Origin: Meloidogyne chitwoodi
Taxonomy: Eukaryota; Nematoda; Chromadorea; Rhabditida; Meloidogynidae
Direction: 5' to 3'
Length of the DNA stretch: 64,000 nucleotides
Assembly: GCA_015183035.1 (NCBI GenBank)
Contig: JACZZP010000018.1
Location: 434,001-498,000 of the forward strand
Positions 22,118 to 38,600 of the stretch are shown piece by piece (position 1 is the stretch's first letter; each line of letters opens with the position of its first letter). The notes under the pieces were generated by a model. The model did no database searches and had not been told where the DNA came from. It saw only the letters and a list, made by a program, of their open reading frames with translations. A program made the position numbers and the translations under genes.

Positions 22118-23772
22118 TTAATATTTTCCCATCCATTCATTTGTATTATTATTATTACTACAACAACCACCACTAGCATTATTAGCATTAGAAATAACAG
22201 AATCCAATTGTTCTTCTTTTAATTCAACTTTTTGTCTAAAACGTTGTGGAGGTGAAATTTGTTTTTCTTTTTCTTCTTCTTGAATTATTCCACTATTATT
22301 ACTTGTAGTAGTATTTATTAAAATATTATTAATTTCTATTTCATTATTTTTTATTATTTCAATTTTTTGTTCTTCATTATTATTATTTTGTTGTTGATAC
22401 TCTTCTTTTTCAATTTTTTGATTATTTTTGTTTTCTGTTTCTTCTAAATTTTATATAAATAATTTAATTATAAAATTTCTTTGTATTTTCTAAATAATTA
22501 AATACCCTTCTTTTTGGCAGTACCACCACTTCTACGTTTTTGTGAATTGTTGTTATTAGAAGTTGAAGAATTTGATGTTGTTGTATTATTTGCATTTTGA
22601 ACTGGTTGTGGTCTTCTTCTCGCTTGTGAAGGACGTTTTCTAAAAAAAATAAAATTAAAAAAATATAATGGTTAAATAAAATTTGTAATCAAAAAAAAAG
22701 AATATACCGCTTAGGTTTAGGAATTCCTTTATCATCCAATGTTTTTGTAGAAGTATCAGAATCATCACTAGATTCACTTAAATTCTCATGTTGACCAAGT
22801 CTATCAAGTAAAAAATTTTTATCTCTAGATAATTTGAGTAGTTTACGTTGTAAATTACGTAATTCTTCTTGATAATATTCATTTTCCTTAAATTTAAATT
22901 TTTTTTAATGAATAGGGATGTGCAAAACATGCACGAACAAATTGTTATCTGACCATAACTGACTACTGTCTCTCCGCATTTAACTTTATCACTCGTTTGT
23001 AAGAGACGTAGAAAAGTAGTGGTCAGTAGAGAAAATTGTATAAAATGAAAAGGAATGTACAAAAGGAATTTTAAATATTTTCTCTGCTGACCACTACTTT
23101 TCTTCCACTCTTACAAACGAGAGATTAAGTAAACCTTCGGAGAGACAGTGGTCAGTTATGGTCAGATAACAATTTGTTCGTGCATGTTTTGCACATCCCT
23201 ATTAATGAATCTAAATATTTATTAAAATTAAAATTTATTTTTTAGTCTAGTTGGATTGAGGGGAAACATGTTTAACAAACTTGATTTAATAAAACTTGTT
23301 TTTACAAACTTGATTTAATAAAACTTGTTTTTAGAAACTTGTTTTATTAATATTTTTTGAAAATAAGTTTACAAACTTAAAGAAAAGAAGAAAAACTTAC
23401 ATAAACTAAATACTTAAACTTCTTTTTCAATTCTCTATATTTACTCTTTGGAGATAAAGTTAAAGTTTGCGAATCAATATCATTTAAAACAGCCATTGCA
23501 AAACGTTGAGAACCAATATATGAAGAATGTAAATTATGTTGTTGAGGAATTATTATTTGTTGTTGTTGAGTAATGTTTTGTTGGTTTTGTGGGATGTTTA
23601 CCATTTGTTGAATAATTTCTTGTTGTTGTTGAGTATTTATTTGTTGTTGAGGAATAATTATTGGTTGATTATGTTGTTGTTGTGAAATATTTATTTGTTT
23701 ATTTTGTTGAATAATTTCTTGTTGTTGTTGTTGAGTGCCTATTGGCATTATCCATTTTTTATTTTTATCCAT
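22118..23772 (-). CDS. INO80E: INO80 complex subunit E-like protein
   Basis: Subunit of the INO80 chromatin-remodelling complex, nuclear. The conserved block starts at the end of exon 1 ([15 protein letters not shown]) and continues in exon 2 ([34 protein letters not shown]). It is followed by an acidic Ser/Asp stretch and a Lys/Pro-rich basic region ([17 protein letters not shown]), the same order as INO80E. N-terminal to it is a Gln-rich region (exon 1, ATG at 23772), unlike the compact vertebrate protein. The C-terminal exons are Asn- and Glu-rich and end NEWMGKY (stop 22118-22120). Intron 1 contains a complete hAT-type MITE at 22913-23201. It starts 447 bases from the SMAD4 stop and is followed by UNG. 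Confidence 0.85.
22913..23201. mobile_element. hAT-type MITE with very long inverted repeats
   Basis: 289 bp, starting TAGGGATGTGCAAAACATGC and ending in its inverse, with flanking 8-base duplications TTAATGAA (22905-22912 and 23202-23209). The two halves are complementary for about 120 bases with few mismatches. The 8-bp duplication and TAGGG...TGCAAA ends fit the hAT superfamily. It sits in intron 1 of the INO80E-like gene and would form a long hairpin in the pre-mRNA. Confidence 0.88.
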
Positions 23773-24219
23773 TTTTTAAAAATTAAAAAAAAATAAAATT
23801 AATTAAAAAATTAAAAATAAAATTGAATTTATACAAATTAAAATTTTTTTTTTTAAATTAATTATTTTTATTAAAAAAATTTTTATCACAATTTTTAAAT
23901 ATTTTCTAAAAAATATTAGAAATTAATAAAATAATTATACAAAATCAGAAGAGATTAAAAATATTTTTTTGTTAAGAATTTTGCATAAAATAAATAATTA
24001 AAATTAATAAATATATTTAGGTAATAATAAATACAAATTAATTATTTCTTTTAAAAAGCCAATATTTATTATTATTTTTTTATTTAATCAAAAAAGTTTG
24101 GCTTTATTAAAAAAAATAAAATGTTAAAAAAAAAAAATTATTTTAGAAAATTAGACTTTCTGGGCTAATTAATAAATTAAAAAAATAAACAAATTTAAAT
24201 ATACAAAGAGTTTTCTTCC

Positions 24220-27473
<3,254 letters not shown>

Positions 27474-27842
27474 TCCTTTAAAAAAACAAAATAAAAAAAC
27501 AAAAATTAAATTAATAAATAAACAAAAAATTCAAACAATAAATAGAAATAAATAAAATTAAAAAAAAAATTAAATTAATTATTTAAATAAAATTAAAGAA
27601 TATTTAATGTTCGAATATAAAAAAATAAATAAATAAAAATATATAAAAATGTTTATTTTAGGAATGTTATGCTGCTCGAATAATTATTATAGTAAATTTG
27701 CTCTTTTTCAGTAAGGCCAAAAAAAATTTTTTTTATTTTTTAAATATTTTTCTATTTTCTACCTAAAAATTCGAGAGCTCTTTAACTACAAAAATACAAA
27801 ACACTTCACAAAATTAAAAAAATATATAAACAAATAACCTTT

Positions 27843-29321
27843 TCAATTTTTCCAATTTTCAGAAAAAAATTTGTAAATAACCGAAAAGTCTTTATTCTTA
27901 TATTTTGGATTATTGACCAGATAAAGGTAAAATTGATGTGCCAAAGCACCCATAGGAATGGGAAGTTTATTTCGAGTCGAAAGGTTTTGTGCTAATGACA
28001 AATCCTAAAAAATAATAAATTAAAAAAAATTAAAAAATAAACCTTAGCCATTAATTCACAGGTAAATCCAGGCTCAAAATGATTAGAAGCAGGAGTGCCT
28101 TTAATTACACCTGGGACAGGGTTATAAGTATCACTTGCCCAACAACGACCAGAACTTGAATTTATGACTGATGTTAAGACTGATGGATCTAATCCTAACC
28201 TTTTAAAAAGAAAATATTATATAAAATATATTTTTCTGATTAAATAAAAAATTGTTTTCTATGAGCGGGATTCGAACTCTTAAAAATTGTCTAATTTTTT
28301 GGTCAGTTCAACACCAAAAATAAAAAACCCAAATATTAAAAAAAACCTTTACTTTTCTCCCATATTTAAAACCTCAGATAAAGCAATCATTTGAGAGGCA
28401 AGAAGAAGATTATTACAAAGTTTGGTAACTTGTCCACTACCAACTTTTCCACAATAAACTTTAAAAAAAATAAAATAAATAAAAAAATATAATCTAAAGA
28501 TGCAAGTAAACCTGTATTTTTCCCCATTAATTCAAGCAAAGGTTTAACTCTTTCAAATTCCTTTAATTCACCACCAACCATAAATGTTAAAGTAGCCTTT
28601 TCTGCACCTCAAACAACAAATAAAAATAATAAAAAATATTTAATATAAAAAAACCTAAAACTCCACCAGAAACGGGTGCATCAATAAAATTAGCTTTCTT
28701 AGTTTGAACAATTTCAGCAACTTGAATTGATGTTGCTTGATCTATTGTACTACAATCTATGCATAAAGTGTCTTCTTTAAGTTCTCTAAAGTAAATTTTA
28801 TTAAAAAAAAAGATTTAAAGAAAAATGAAAAAGGAATCGTATTAAGGTCACTTAATCGCCAGAGTCACTTAAACGCAAAAGATTAGATTAGTTTCCCTTG
28901 AAATTAAATTAATTTAAAAAATATACGAAGAATATAACCGTATTATTTTATTATTATTTTATTTTTATAAAGTCATTTTTCCCTTTTAAACATTGAAAAT
29001 ATTAATTTATTGATATTGAACTGTTCCTTAACCCAAAAAATTAAAAGAAACAAACTCAATAATTCCAGTTTTTCCATTATACAATTCAAGAACATCTTCA
29101 CCATTTGGAAGCATTGTAAAAATTTCTTTACATTTTGAAGCTAATTCTGCTGCACTAGAACATATCTGTATTTCACTCGTTTTTTGTTTGTTATTAAATT
29201 CAAAAAGTCTTTCAGTATTTGTATCAAAAATTTTTAATTGAATCTTATTTTTAGCATTTTTGATTAAATTTTGAGCCATACGACTACCCATATTACCAAG
29301 ACCAATAAATCCAACAGACAT
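27843..29321 (-). CDS. HIBADH: 3-hydroxyisobutyrate dehydrogenase
   Basis: NAD-dependent beta-hydroxyacid dehydrogenase of valine catabolism. The N-terminal Rossmann motif is VGFIGLGNMGSRMAQNLIK; then FTMLPNGEDVLELY, CIDCSTIDQATS (substrate loop), NFIDAPVSGGVLGAEK, LMGKNTGVYCGKVGSGQVTK with LCNNLLLASQ (catalytic Lys region) and INSSSGRCWASDTYNPVPG. The C-terminal domain ends FFSENWKN (stop 27843-27845). The first ATG (29321) begins only two residues before the Rossmann fold, so no mitochondrial presequence is visible although the family enzyme is normally mitochondrial. An upstream exon or a cytosolic form are both possible. One intron contains a tRNA-like fragment. INPP4 ends 320 bases upstream on the same strand. 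Confidence 0.93.
28258..28315 (-). repeat. tRNA-like fragment in HIBADH intron
   Basis: The minus strand carries AGAGTTCGAATCCCGCTC (B-box-like) preceded by a weak TGGTGTTGAACTGACC A-box-like stretch. It is among the most degenerate of the group. Confidence 0.4.
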
Positions 29322-29641
29322 TTTTTTGGAAGAAAAAAATTAAAAGGAAAAAATTAGAAAATGTGAAAAAAAAATCAGATGTTGTGTCAGGTTGAAACAA
29401 AATAAAGTAAGGACAGTTGAACGCGGAAAGTTGAGTGTACCAAATAAAAAGTATTATTATTAAAGCACTAAAATAAATAAACATTAAAAAAAAAGCAATT
29501 AATTAAAAAAAAATATTTCAAAAATATAATTAATTAAAATAAAAATATTAGAAAACCAATTTATCAATTTATTAATAATTTTAATTAAAATAAAATTTTT
29601 TAGTTAATAAAAAAATCTTTTAAATAAATTATAAAAATCAG

Positions 29642-32600
29642 TCAAGTAGAAACAAAATTTGTAAAAGTACCTAGTGGAGGTCTTAATTCTTTTGGTAAAA
29701 AATTTATTTGAAAAGGACTAAATTTATATAGAGGTTTTCCAACATTTTTTCTGCAATTTTCACGTCTAACTCCATCTTTTCTTAAACATGAAATTATTTC
29801 CGTCATCTAAATTATTTTTAAGATTTTTTTTAATTTATTTGTTTGTATTTTGGACATTTGGTCACTTTTGGGTATTTTGGACATTTGGTCACTTTTGGGT
29901 ATTTTGGACATTTGGTCACTTTTGGGTATTTTGGACATTTGGTCACTTTTGGGTATTTTGGACATTTGGTCACTTTTGGGTATTTTGGACATTTGGTCAC
30001 TTTTGGGTATTTTGGAATTTGGTCACTTTTGGGTATTTTGGACATTTGGTCACTTTTGGGTATTTTGGACATTTGGTCACTTTTGGGTATTTTGGACATT
30101 TGGTCACTTTTGGGTATCTTGGACATTTGGTCACTTTTGGGTATTTTGGACATTTGGTCACTTTTGGGTATTTTGGACATTTGGTCACTTTTGGGTATTT
30201 TGGACATTTGGTCACTGTTGGGGTGGCGAATAGATAGTATAAAAGGCGAAGCCTTTTACTAGTCGGTGTATTAGTATTCAGTCTTAGTCCAAGTCCCAAA
30301 GTTATTCTATTCTCCTTATTGCCTTCACTTCTATTGTTATTGCCCTTGTGATAAAGCGCTTTTGCTAGCTTCTCGACTTCTGTGTTATTCTAGTATTGTA
30401 TCCTACTTGAGGATACAACAGTGGCGCGGTCGAACAGTCGATTCGAACCAGTCTTATTCAGTAAAAATGTATTTAGTCAAGAAAGTTTTTGACTGGTTTT
30501 CTAAAAGTAATAGTCAGAAGAATGAAAAAGTCGAAATTTTGTCAATTAGCACAACGCAGAGATTTGAATGGTTGAAAAAGTTAGTCGAGCTGAACGGTGT
30601 AAAAGTCGAATTCATTCTTGATTCAGGGGCTCAAATAAGTTGTATTAATGAAGAAACGTGGCAATTAGTCGGAAGCCCAGTCTTGACAAAAGTTGAATTT
30701 TTAGGTAAAAGTTATTCAGGAGATGAGTTCCATATTTTGGGAAATTTCATTTGTAAAGTCAGTCTTAATGGAGTTGAAGACCAATTAGTAGTCTATGTTA
30801 CGAAACAAAGGATGAACCTTTTTGGATTACCTTGGATTATTTCATTCGAAAATAAATTAGGGTATCCAATAGTCACAAGTCTAGTCAATCAAGAAGTCAA
30901 TAAAAGTAAAGAATTGTATATAATTGAGAAAAGTATTAAAGATATTATAGAAAACGAATTGAAAGAGAAATTTAGTCAAGTATTCGAGCCAGGTTTAGGC
31001 CATTGTAGTAAAATGAAAGCTCATCTTCAACTTAAACAAGGTGTTAAACCAGTCTTTATTAGAGCACGGCCAGTACCTATTGGAGTAAAAAAATTAGTAG
31101 AAGAGGAAATTGATAGACTATTAAGTATTGGAGCAATAAAACCAATAGAATTCGCTGATTGGGCTGCTCCAATTATAGCAGTAAAAAAGGCCAATGGAAA
31201 AATTAGAGTCTGTATTGATTATTCGACTGGGCTCAATGAAGGGCTTGAATTAAATAAGTATCCATTGCCAAATCTACAAGAGATTTGGGCAGAAATGAAT
31301 GGAAGTAAAGTTTTTTCGCAATTAGATTTGCGTGATGCCTATCTACAAGTCGAGTTAGATAATTATTCAAAAAAGTTAACAAATATTAATACACATAGAG
31401 GATTATTCGAACTTCAGCGTTTACCATTTGGAGTAAAGTCGGCTCCTGTTATATTCCAGAAATTAATGGATGAATTAATAAGAGAATTAAAAGGAGTCTT
31501 TGCGTATTTAGATGATCTAATTATAGTCTCAGAAAATGAAGTCGAACATAAAAAAGTTTTATTAGAATTATTTGAGAGAATTGAAGCTTTTGGATTCAAA
31601 ATTCAATTAGAAAAATGTAATTTCTTTAAGTCTGAATTGAAATTTTTGGGTCATATAGTCTCAAAAGAAGGAATCAAACCAGACCCAGAAAAAAAGTCAA
31701 TTATTCAAAATTTGCCAAGGCCTAAAGACGTGAAAGAATTAAAGTCAGTTTTGGGCTCAATTAATTATTATTCTAAATTTGTGAAAGAAATGCATGAAGT
31801 AAGAGGTCCATTGGATAAATTACTCCAAAAAGATAAAAAATGGAGTTGGGATAAAGAACAAGAAGAGGCATTCGAGAAAGTTAAGTCAATTCTGAGTTCA
31901 GAATTAATGTTGACACATTTTGATCCTAGTCTTGAAATTATAGTCACAGCGGATGCCTCAAATTATGGAGTCGGAGCAATGATTGCTCATAAATTCCCAG
32001 ATGGAAATGAAAAAACCATTGAGTATGCAAGTAAGTCATTAAGTCAGTCAGAAAAGAATTATAGTCAGATTGAAAAAGAAGGACTGGCATTAATATACGC
32101 AGGCAGTAAATTCCATAAAATGTTATTCGGTAGAAAATTCAAGTTGAGAACGGATCATAAACCGTTACTCGCTATATTCGGAAGTAAAAAAGGTATTAAA
32201 GTCCAGTCTGCCTCAAGATTACAGAGATGGGCATTAATTTTAACAAACTACGATTTCGAAATCGAGTTTGTAAGTACAGATAAAATGGGCATGGCAGATA
32301 GTCTTTCAAGACTTATTAGTAAAAGTACTGAAGTAGAAGATAAAGTAATCGCTTTAGTTAAAAGGAAAGATAATAATTCTCGGCTATGTGAATTAAGCCG
32401 AGTAGAAGAAACAGTCAAAGAAGTTTTAAATATTATGTTAGAGGAATTGCCAGTAGATAGTAGTCTAGTCAAATTAGAGTCTGAAAAAGATGAGAAATTA
32501 AATAAAGTTATAAATTATATTAGTAATGGTTGGCCAAAGAATATTGAAGATTCTGAAATTAGATTTTGGGCATCAAGAAGAGGAAACCTTCAAGTAGTCG

Positions 32601-35600
32601 AAGGATGTATTCTATTCTCAAATAAAGTCATTATTCCTTTTTCATTGAGAAAGAAGATTCTGGAAGTATTGCATGAAACACATGCAGGAATAAGTAGAAT
32701 GAAAAGTCTGGCAAGAGAATATATTTATTGGCCAGGAATTAATAAAGATATTGAAGAAATAGTAGAAAATTGTAATTCATGCCAAGAAGTAGTAAAGAGA
32801 CCAGTCAAATGTGAATTAAGTCCATGGCCAAGTCCAAGTAAAGCATGGGAAAGAGTCCATGTTGATTTTGCTGGTCCATGTAAAGATGGAAAATTATATA
32901 TGATTCTTATTGACTCTTATTCAAAGTGGCCAGAAGTATTTAAAGATACTACAACAAGTGCAAAAGACGTGATTAAAAATTTAGATTGGACATTCACGCA
33001 TTACGGGTTTCCAAAAACCCTAGTCTCAGATAATGGAAGTCCATTCCAGTCTTATGAATTTAAGAGTTATTGTAAAAGTCGAGGGATAAGTCAGGTGTTT
33101 AGTCCACCATATCACCCTCAGTCTAATGGTCAAGTTGAAAGATTTGTAGATTATTTTAAAAGAATGATGAAAAAGAATTGGGGGAAAGTAAATTGGCTCC
33201 AAGAAGTATTATTCAAGTATAGAGCCACACCCCGTGAGTCACTGGGTGGAAAATCACCAGCAGAGGAATTTTTAAATAGAAAGTTAAGAACAAAGTTAGC
33301 TTTAGTCATTCCTGAAAAGTCAAATAAGTCAATTGATCCAAAAAGGGAACAATTCAGAAATAAAATGAAAATATGGTTTGATAAACACCACGGAGCAAAA
33401 GTCAGAGAATTTAAAATTGGAGATAAAGTCTGGTTTATGAATTATAGTAAAAATAAAGCTTTCGAATGGCTAGTCGGAACATTAGTAAGTAAAATTGGAG
33501 TTGTAGTCAAAATTCAGTCTGAGAAATTAAAAGCCATTGTTAGTCGGCATATAAACCAAATTCGAAAATGTAATTTAGTAGAAAATAAAAAGTCTTTGAA
33601 TTTATGGTGGAAAAATTCTGAAATTGAAAAGTCAATTCCAGTAAATAATAGTCCAGTTAGAGTAAATAATGAAAATATTCAGTTAAGTCCAATTCTACCA
33701 GTAAAAAGAGTAGTCAGACCGACTAAAATGTTGGTAGTAGAAAATACAAAGTCGAAGAGTTACCGAGAAGAGCCTTTCCGATGCGGAGAAAAACTCCAAA
33801 GATGAGCCGATGCTGAAGAAGATCTGGATAAAAGTTCTGATGGCTCGGAAGAATAAATTGTTGTTATGTAATAAAAAATATTTTGTTGTATTGTAATGTA
33901 ATTTCCCCCTTTGTTTGTTTGTATTGTAATTTTGGCCCCTTTGTATGTAATTGTTGTTTTTGGGACATTTTTGTATTGTTGATATTGTAAGTCCACCGAG
34001 TCTATTTTTGGTTTTATAAAGTCTAGTAAATAAGTTGGAAGTATACTCCCAACTTTAAAAGAAAGGAGGGAGATGTTGGGGTGGCGAATAGATAGTATAA
34101 AAGGCGAAGCCTTTTACTAGTCGGTGTATTAGTATTCAGTCTTAGTCCAAGTCCCAAAGTTATTCTATTCTCCTTATTGCCTTCACTTCTATTGTTATTG
34201 CCCTTGTGATAAAGCGCTTTTGCTAGCTTCTCGACTTCTGTGTTATTCTAGTATTGTATCCTACTTGAGGATACAACAGTCACTTTTGGTATTTTGGACA
34301 TTTGGTCATAGCGTTTTTAAGCAACATTTTTACCTGTTGATTAGAAATTCCACATGTTTCCTTTAATATTCTTCCCTCTTCTAAAGTCAAAGCCATAGAA
34401 GTTCGGTCTTTCCCACTTTGACATGATAAAATACAAACACCAGATAAAATTCGATTAATTTCCATTACAAGTTTAAAAATATTCAAATTCTTTTTTGAAG
34501 CATTTATTGAAACCTACAAAATTAAAAAATTAAAGTTTAATTTAATAGTTTTAAGAATATAAGTTGCAAAGACTTTCTGAAACATGTTTTATAAATTAAG
34601 AAACTTGTTTCAAAAATTAAGAAGCATGCTTCAAAAAAATAAAAAACTTGTTTCAAAAAATGTGAAACATGTTTAACAAATTAAGAAGCATTTTTAAAAA
34701 TCTAGAAGCATGTTTCAAGAATTTAGCAACATGTTTCACAAACTAAAAAACTTGCTTCAAAAAAAGTGAAGCATCTCTCTAAACTTAAAATTAACTCACC
34801 GTTTGCTTCAAATCACCAATTAATTTATTAATTGCTTCAATATTATTTAATTCCATATTTTGTGTTAATAAAAGTGTGTTAATATATTCTTCTAATTGTT
34901 TTAATCCATTTTTATTTATTTCTTCTTCCAAAGAATTATTTCCAACAGAAGAGGATAATAATGCTTCATGATTTATACCCAAATTAAAATATATTATTTT
35001 TGGACAAAACCATTCTCCTTTAGACAGTCCCAAAGGTAATAATTGATTTATTTTTTCTAAAGGTAAAGGTATTGAAATTTTTATATTTGTACGATATCCA
35101 TCAATTTGGGGAAAACATGTTTGTATTACCTTAAAAAATTAATAAAAATGAAACAATGAGAAGCATGCTTCAAATTAATTTTAAATATGCTTAAAATTTG
35201 TGAAACTTTTTTCAAAACTTGAAACATGCTTCAATTAATTTGAAACATTCTCCAATTAATTTGAAACATGCTTCAGTTAATTTTAAAATTGCTTCAAATA
35301 AAGTTTCAAATATTTTGAAGCATGTTTCAGTTCTTTTAAATCAAGTTTCACATAATCTGAAGCATCAGATTATTCTAATTATTAAAATAAATAAATAAAA
35401 ATGCTTCAAAAATACCGATGAATTTGTTGGGATAAAACGAAACAAAGCAACATCGTGAAAAAGTTGCCACATATCAAAAGCATCTTCAATCTAAATTAAT
35501 TTAATTAAAAATTTATTTTAATTTTTCTACCATTCCTTGTTCATCCCCATAACAACTCAAAAAAGAAAAATTAATTAATAAAGGAAAATTTGAAGTTTTT

Positions 35601-38600
35601 GATTGAAGAGAATTATTATTTAAATTAATTAAATTTTTAGATGAATAAATAAATAATAAAAGTGATGTTGTTGCTATTGTTATTGCCTTTGAAATAATAA
35701 TAAAAAAAATTGAAATTTTTTTTTAATTTCAAAAAATTCCAAAATTTCGAAAATTAAAAAAAAAGTTTCAAAAAAAGTTTAAAGGCTTCACCCCTGCACA
35801 TCGATCCCAATTCATCGAATTTGCCAATTGGTCCAATTGCCAATTCGGTCAAATCTGTTAAAACAAGTGGTCCCGCACAAACTAGGTTCTATTGGGGGCG
35901 TTTTATTATTTTTCCATTTAAGGGATTGGACCAATTGGCAAATTCAATGAATTGGGATCGATGTGCTGGGAGTGATCCAAGTTTAAAAATTTCAAGGTTC
36001 CAAAAACGTCCAAAAAAGATTAAAAAAAAACCTGAGAAAGAAGGGCATCATGTCTCAATTGAATATGAAAAAAAGATTGACAATCACTCTTATTTTTAAG
36101 ACATAAAATCAAAGATAACATTTGAGCTGATTCAATATTTAAAATTAAATTAAATAACAAATCCAAAATTGAATGAAATTTTAATTTTACATTTTCTTGA
36201 CAATTTTTTAATTTTTCCTCTTCATTTTTATATTTTTCTAAAGCTGCCATTTTTGTATTTAATGAAATATAATTTGCTTCAATTAAATCTAATTGATTTT
36301 TTAAAGAATCTTTTGGAATTGAATCAGAGTTTTTTGAAGTTTTATTTTGTAATTGTGCTAATCCACCTTCACATAAAGCATCAATTAAATTATTTATATT
36401 TGGAAATGAATTTATTAAATCTAGAAGCTGTTCGTTTATCTAAATTAATTTTTAATTTTAAAAACTAAATTAAATACAAATGTTAATCAATTAGAAAAAA
36501 TCAAAAATTAGAAAAAAAATTTGATTCTAGAAATGTCTGGAGAACGCTTCCCTAGAATATTCATAAAAAATCCCATAATCCTAATTCTAAAATCTCTAAA
36601 AAATCGCAGCTACGACTCTTTCAAAGCTTCAGGCTTTGAAAGGAACAGAAATTTTTTGAACACAATTTTAACCTTTTCAATAGGTTTTAATTAAATAAAT
36701 AAAAAAATAAACCTGTTTAGTTTCAGCAAATAAATCTACTACAATTTTATTATCATCTACTTCAGTATTTTTATTATTATTTATTTTCCAATCAATATCA
36801 ATTCTTCTACTTAATTCACCAATCATTCTTTTTAATTTTTGTAATGCTTGTTTTCGTCTATAAAAACGTCCTTCATCTGTTTGGTCAATTGATTGAGGTG
36901 TCAAGTTGGATAAAAATTTATTTCTAAAATAAAAACATTTTAAAGCTAAAATTTTTCAATTTTTTGACGAATTAAAGTATACGCTACAAATCAGACCGCA
37001 GGTGAAATCGAACCCACTACCCACAACTAACCCAAGCCAAATCACTAACCACTAGACTACTCCGACAACTATCAAATTATAAAATAATATTATTAAGTAA
37101 TCTATTAAAACCTCAAACTAAACATTCCTCCATTAGAATAACGTAAAGGCATTGCAGTTAGAGCACCTAAAAATAAAAAAAAAATAAAAAAAATTTATAT
37201 TTCCTTACCACATGTTACAAAATTTGCAACATTTTTACTGTCTATAGAAAACATTTGAACATGCAAATTTGTTGGAACGTGTAAAAATGCTAGACGATAT
37301 TTTTCGACTGAAGGTCTAAAAGAAGGTCCCATATAAGAGTCTAGAAATTCTGTAGCCTGTGTATGAATCTAAAAAAATTAGAGAATTTTACATAAAAAAT
37401 AGTCAGTAAAGATTCCTAGTTGGAACTCGTAGGTGAACGTCCCATTTAATCACAAAAATTTTTTTGCAAATAAATGGGGTGTTCGCTTAAAGTAGGGTAA
37501 ATTCCCTTTTCTTTTGTTAGCAAAAAATAAATGAAATAAAAAACCTCAATATTTGAATTTAAATGTCTAACAAACATATGAAGAGTATCCAACATTGCTG
37601 TATTTTTTATTCCCCAAAGTTTATCCAATAATTCATCACGAAGTTCACAAGTCCATTTATGCGATAATTTAATCATTTCTTGTGGTATTAAAAAAGAAAG
37701 TCTTGTCTCATACATTGTTTCCCGACATGTAACTTTTTTATTTGGAATATTTGCTGACTTGAAAAATTAAAAAAAAATGAATTTTAAGTAAAAAAAATAA
37801 CTTGAAAAAGATTAAAAGTCTTTTCCCTGACTAATTGAGAAATTAGAAAAGAACTGAAAGGAGAGGGAGGAGAACATCCAGTTTTTGTTACATCATAGGA
37901 ATAATGAGAGAAGAGAGCCTTTAAATAATCTTTTTAATTTTTTAAATTATTAAAAACCTGTTCATATTCAGCTTGTGTAACTCTATGAGAACAAACGCCA
38001 AGCTAAAAATAAAAATGTGAGTTTCAAAAAACTCATGTTTTCCAACTAGAATCTAAGAAACCCAAAAAGATTTGGAAAAATCGATAACTCAGATTCACAG
38101 TTGGACACATCACCTCCGTAGATATCTCATTTCTCACTAAACATTACGACTATTGAGATAAACAAACATTTTAAAAAATGAAAAAATCGAACTGAAGCAA
38201 AGCATATAAAAAAATATAGGAGATAGTGAGGTCTATAGGGAGGTAATGTCTAGGGGTGATGCGTGTAATGTATTTTGATTTAGATATTTAGACTCAAAAA
38301 ATATAAATAAAAAGAATTTGGAGTTAGACCCTCTCCCAAAAAAATTAAATTTAACAAAAAACCTGCATTGCCCATTTATCAACATTATCTCCACTTATAA
38401 ATTCCATAAAAAATTCTTTGCTATTTTGTCTAAAATTGAGCGTATTTTGAGATTTATTTGAAGGCCAAAATTCAAGTCTTTCACAAACAAACAAAATTGG
38501 TTCTGCAGTGAAATCAACAGCTTCTAAGGCCAACAAATTTCCTCTCAATATTGCCTAAAAAATTTAAATTAATTTTAATAAATTTTAAAATAAAAAAACC

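Larger units (their letters stand above)
18105..23380. repeat. Dispersed AAGTTTGTAAAACAAGTTT family, local to 18-23 kb
   Basis: Short self-similar words AAGTTTGTAAAACAAGTTT, AACTTGATTTAATAAAACTTG and variants recur at 18105-18222, 18484-18600, 19430-19520, 19940-20140, 21115-21245, 21880-22080 and 23270-23375. They fill introns and gaps of the PTB, UNG and INO80E genes and are not seen in this form elsewhere in the window. The unit is partly palindromic. Confidence 0.7.
30216..34278 (+). mobile_element. Complete LTR retrotransposon, Ty3/gypsy order, no gag
   Basis: A 4,063-bp element with 205-bp LTRs (30216-30420 and 34074-34278) that begin TGTTGG and end ACAACA and are identical base for base as far as I can read. 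GTCAC is duplicated at both borders (30211-30215 and 34279-34283). A primer-binding site follows the 5' LTR, and a purine tract precedes the 3' LTR. A single intact pol-type ORF (30467-33805) has protease-RT-RNase H-integrase order. No gag or CCHC knuckle is present. It is inserted in the minisatellite of the last INPP4 intron, antisense to INPP4. Confidence 0.95.

Noticed and set aside
29788..30299. Several overlapping ORFs (MSKIPKSDQ and FGHFWVFWT type)
   Set aside because: They come from a stop-free 27-base minisatellite open in several frames on both strands.
34280..34330. Extension of the INPP4 exon into the minisatellite (reading MTKCPKYQK)
   Set aside because: A canonical CAG/GTAAAA donor at 34334 joins in phase to the last exon, which restores the expected INPP4 C terminus.
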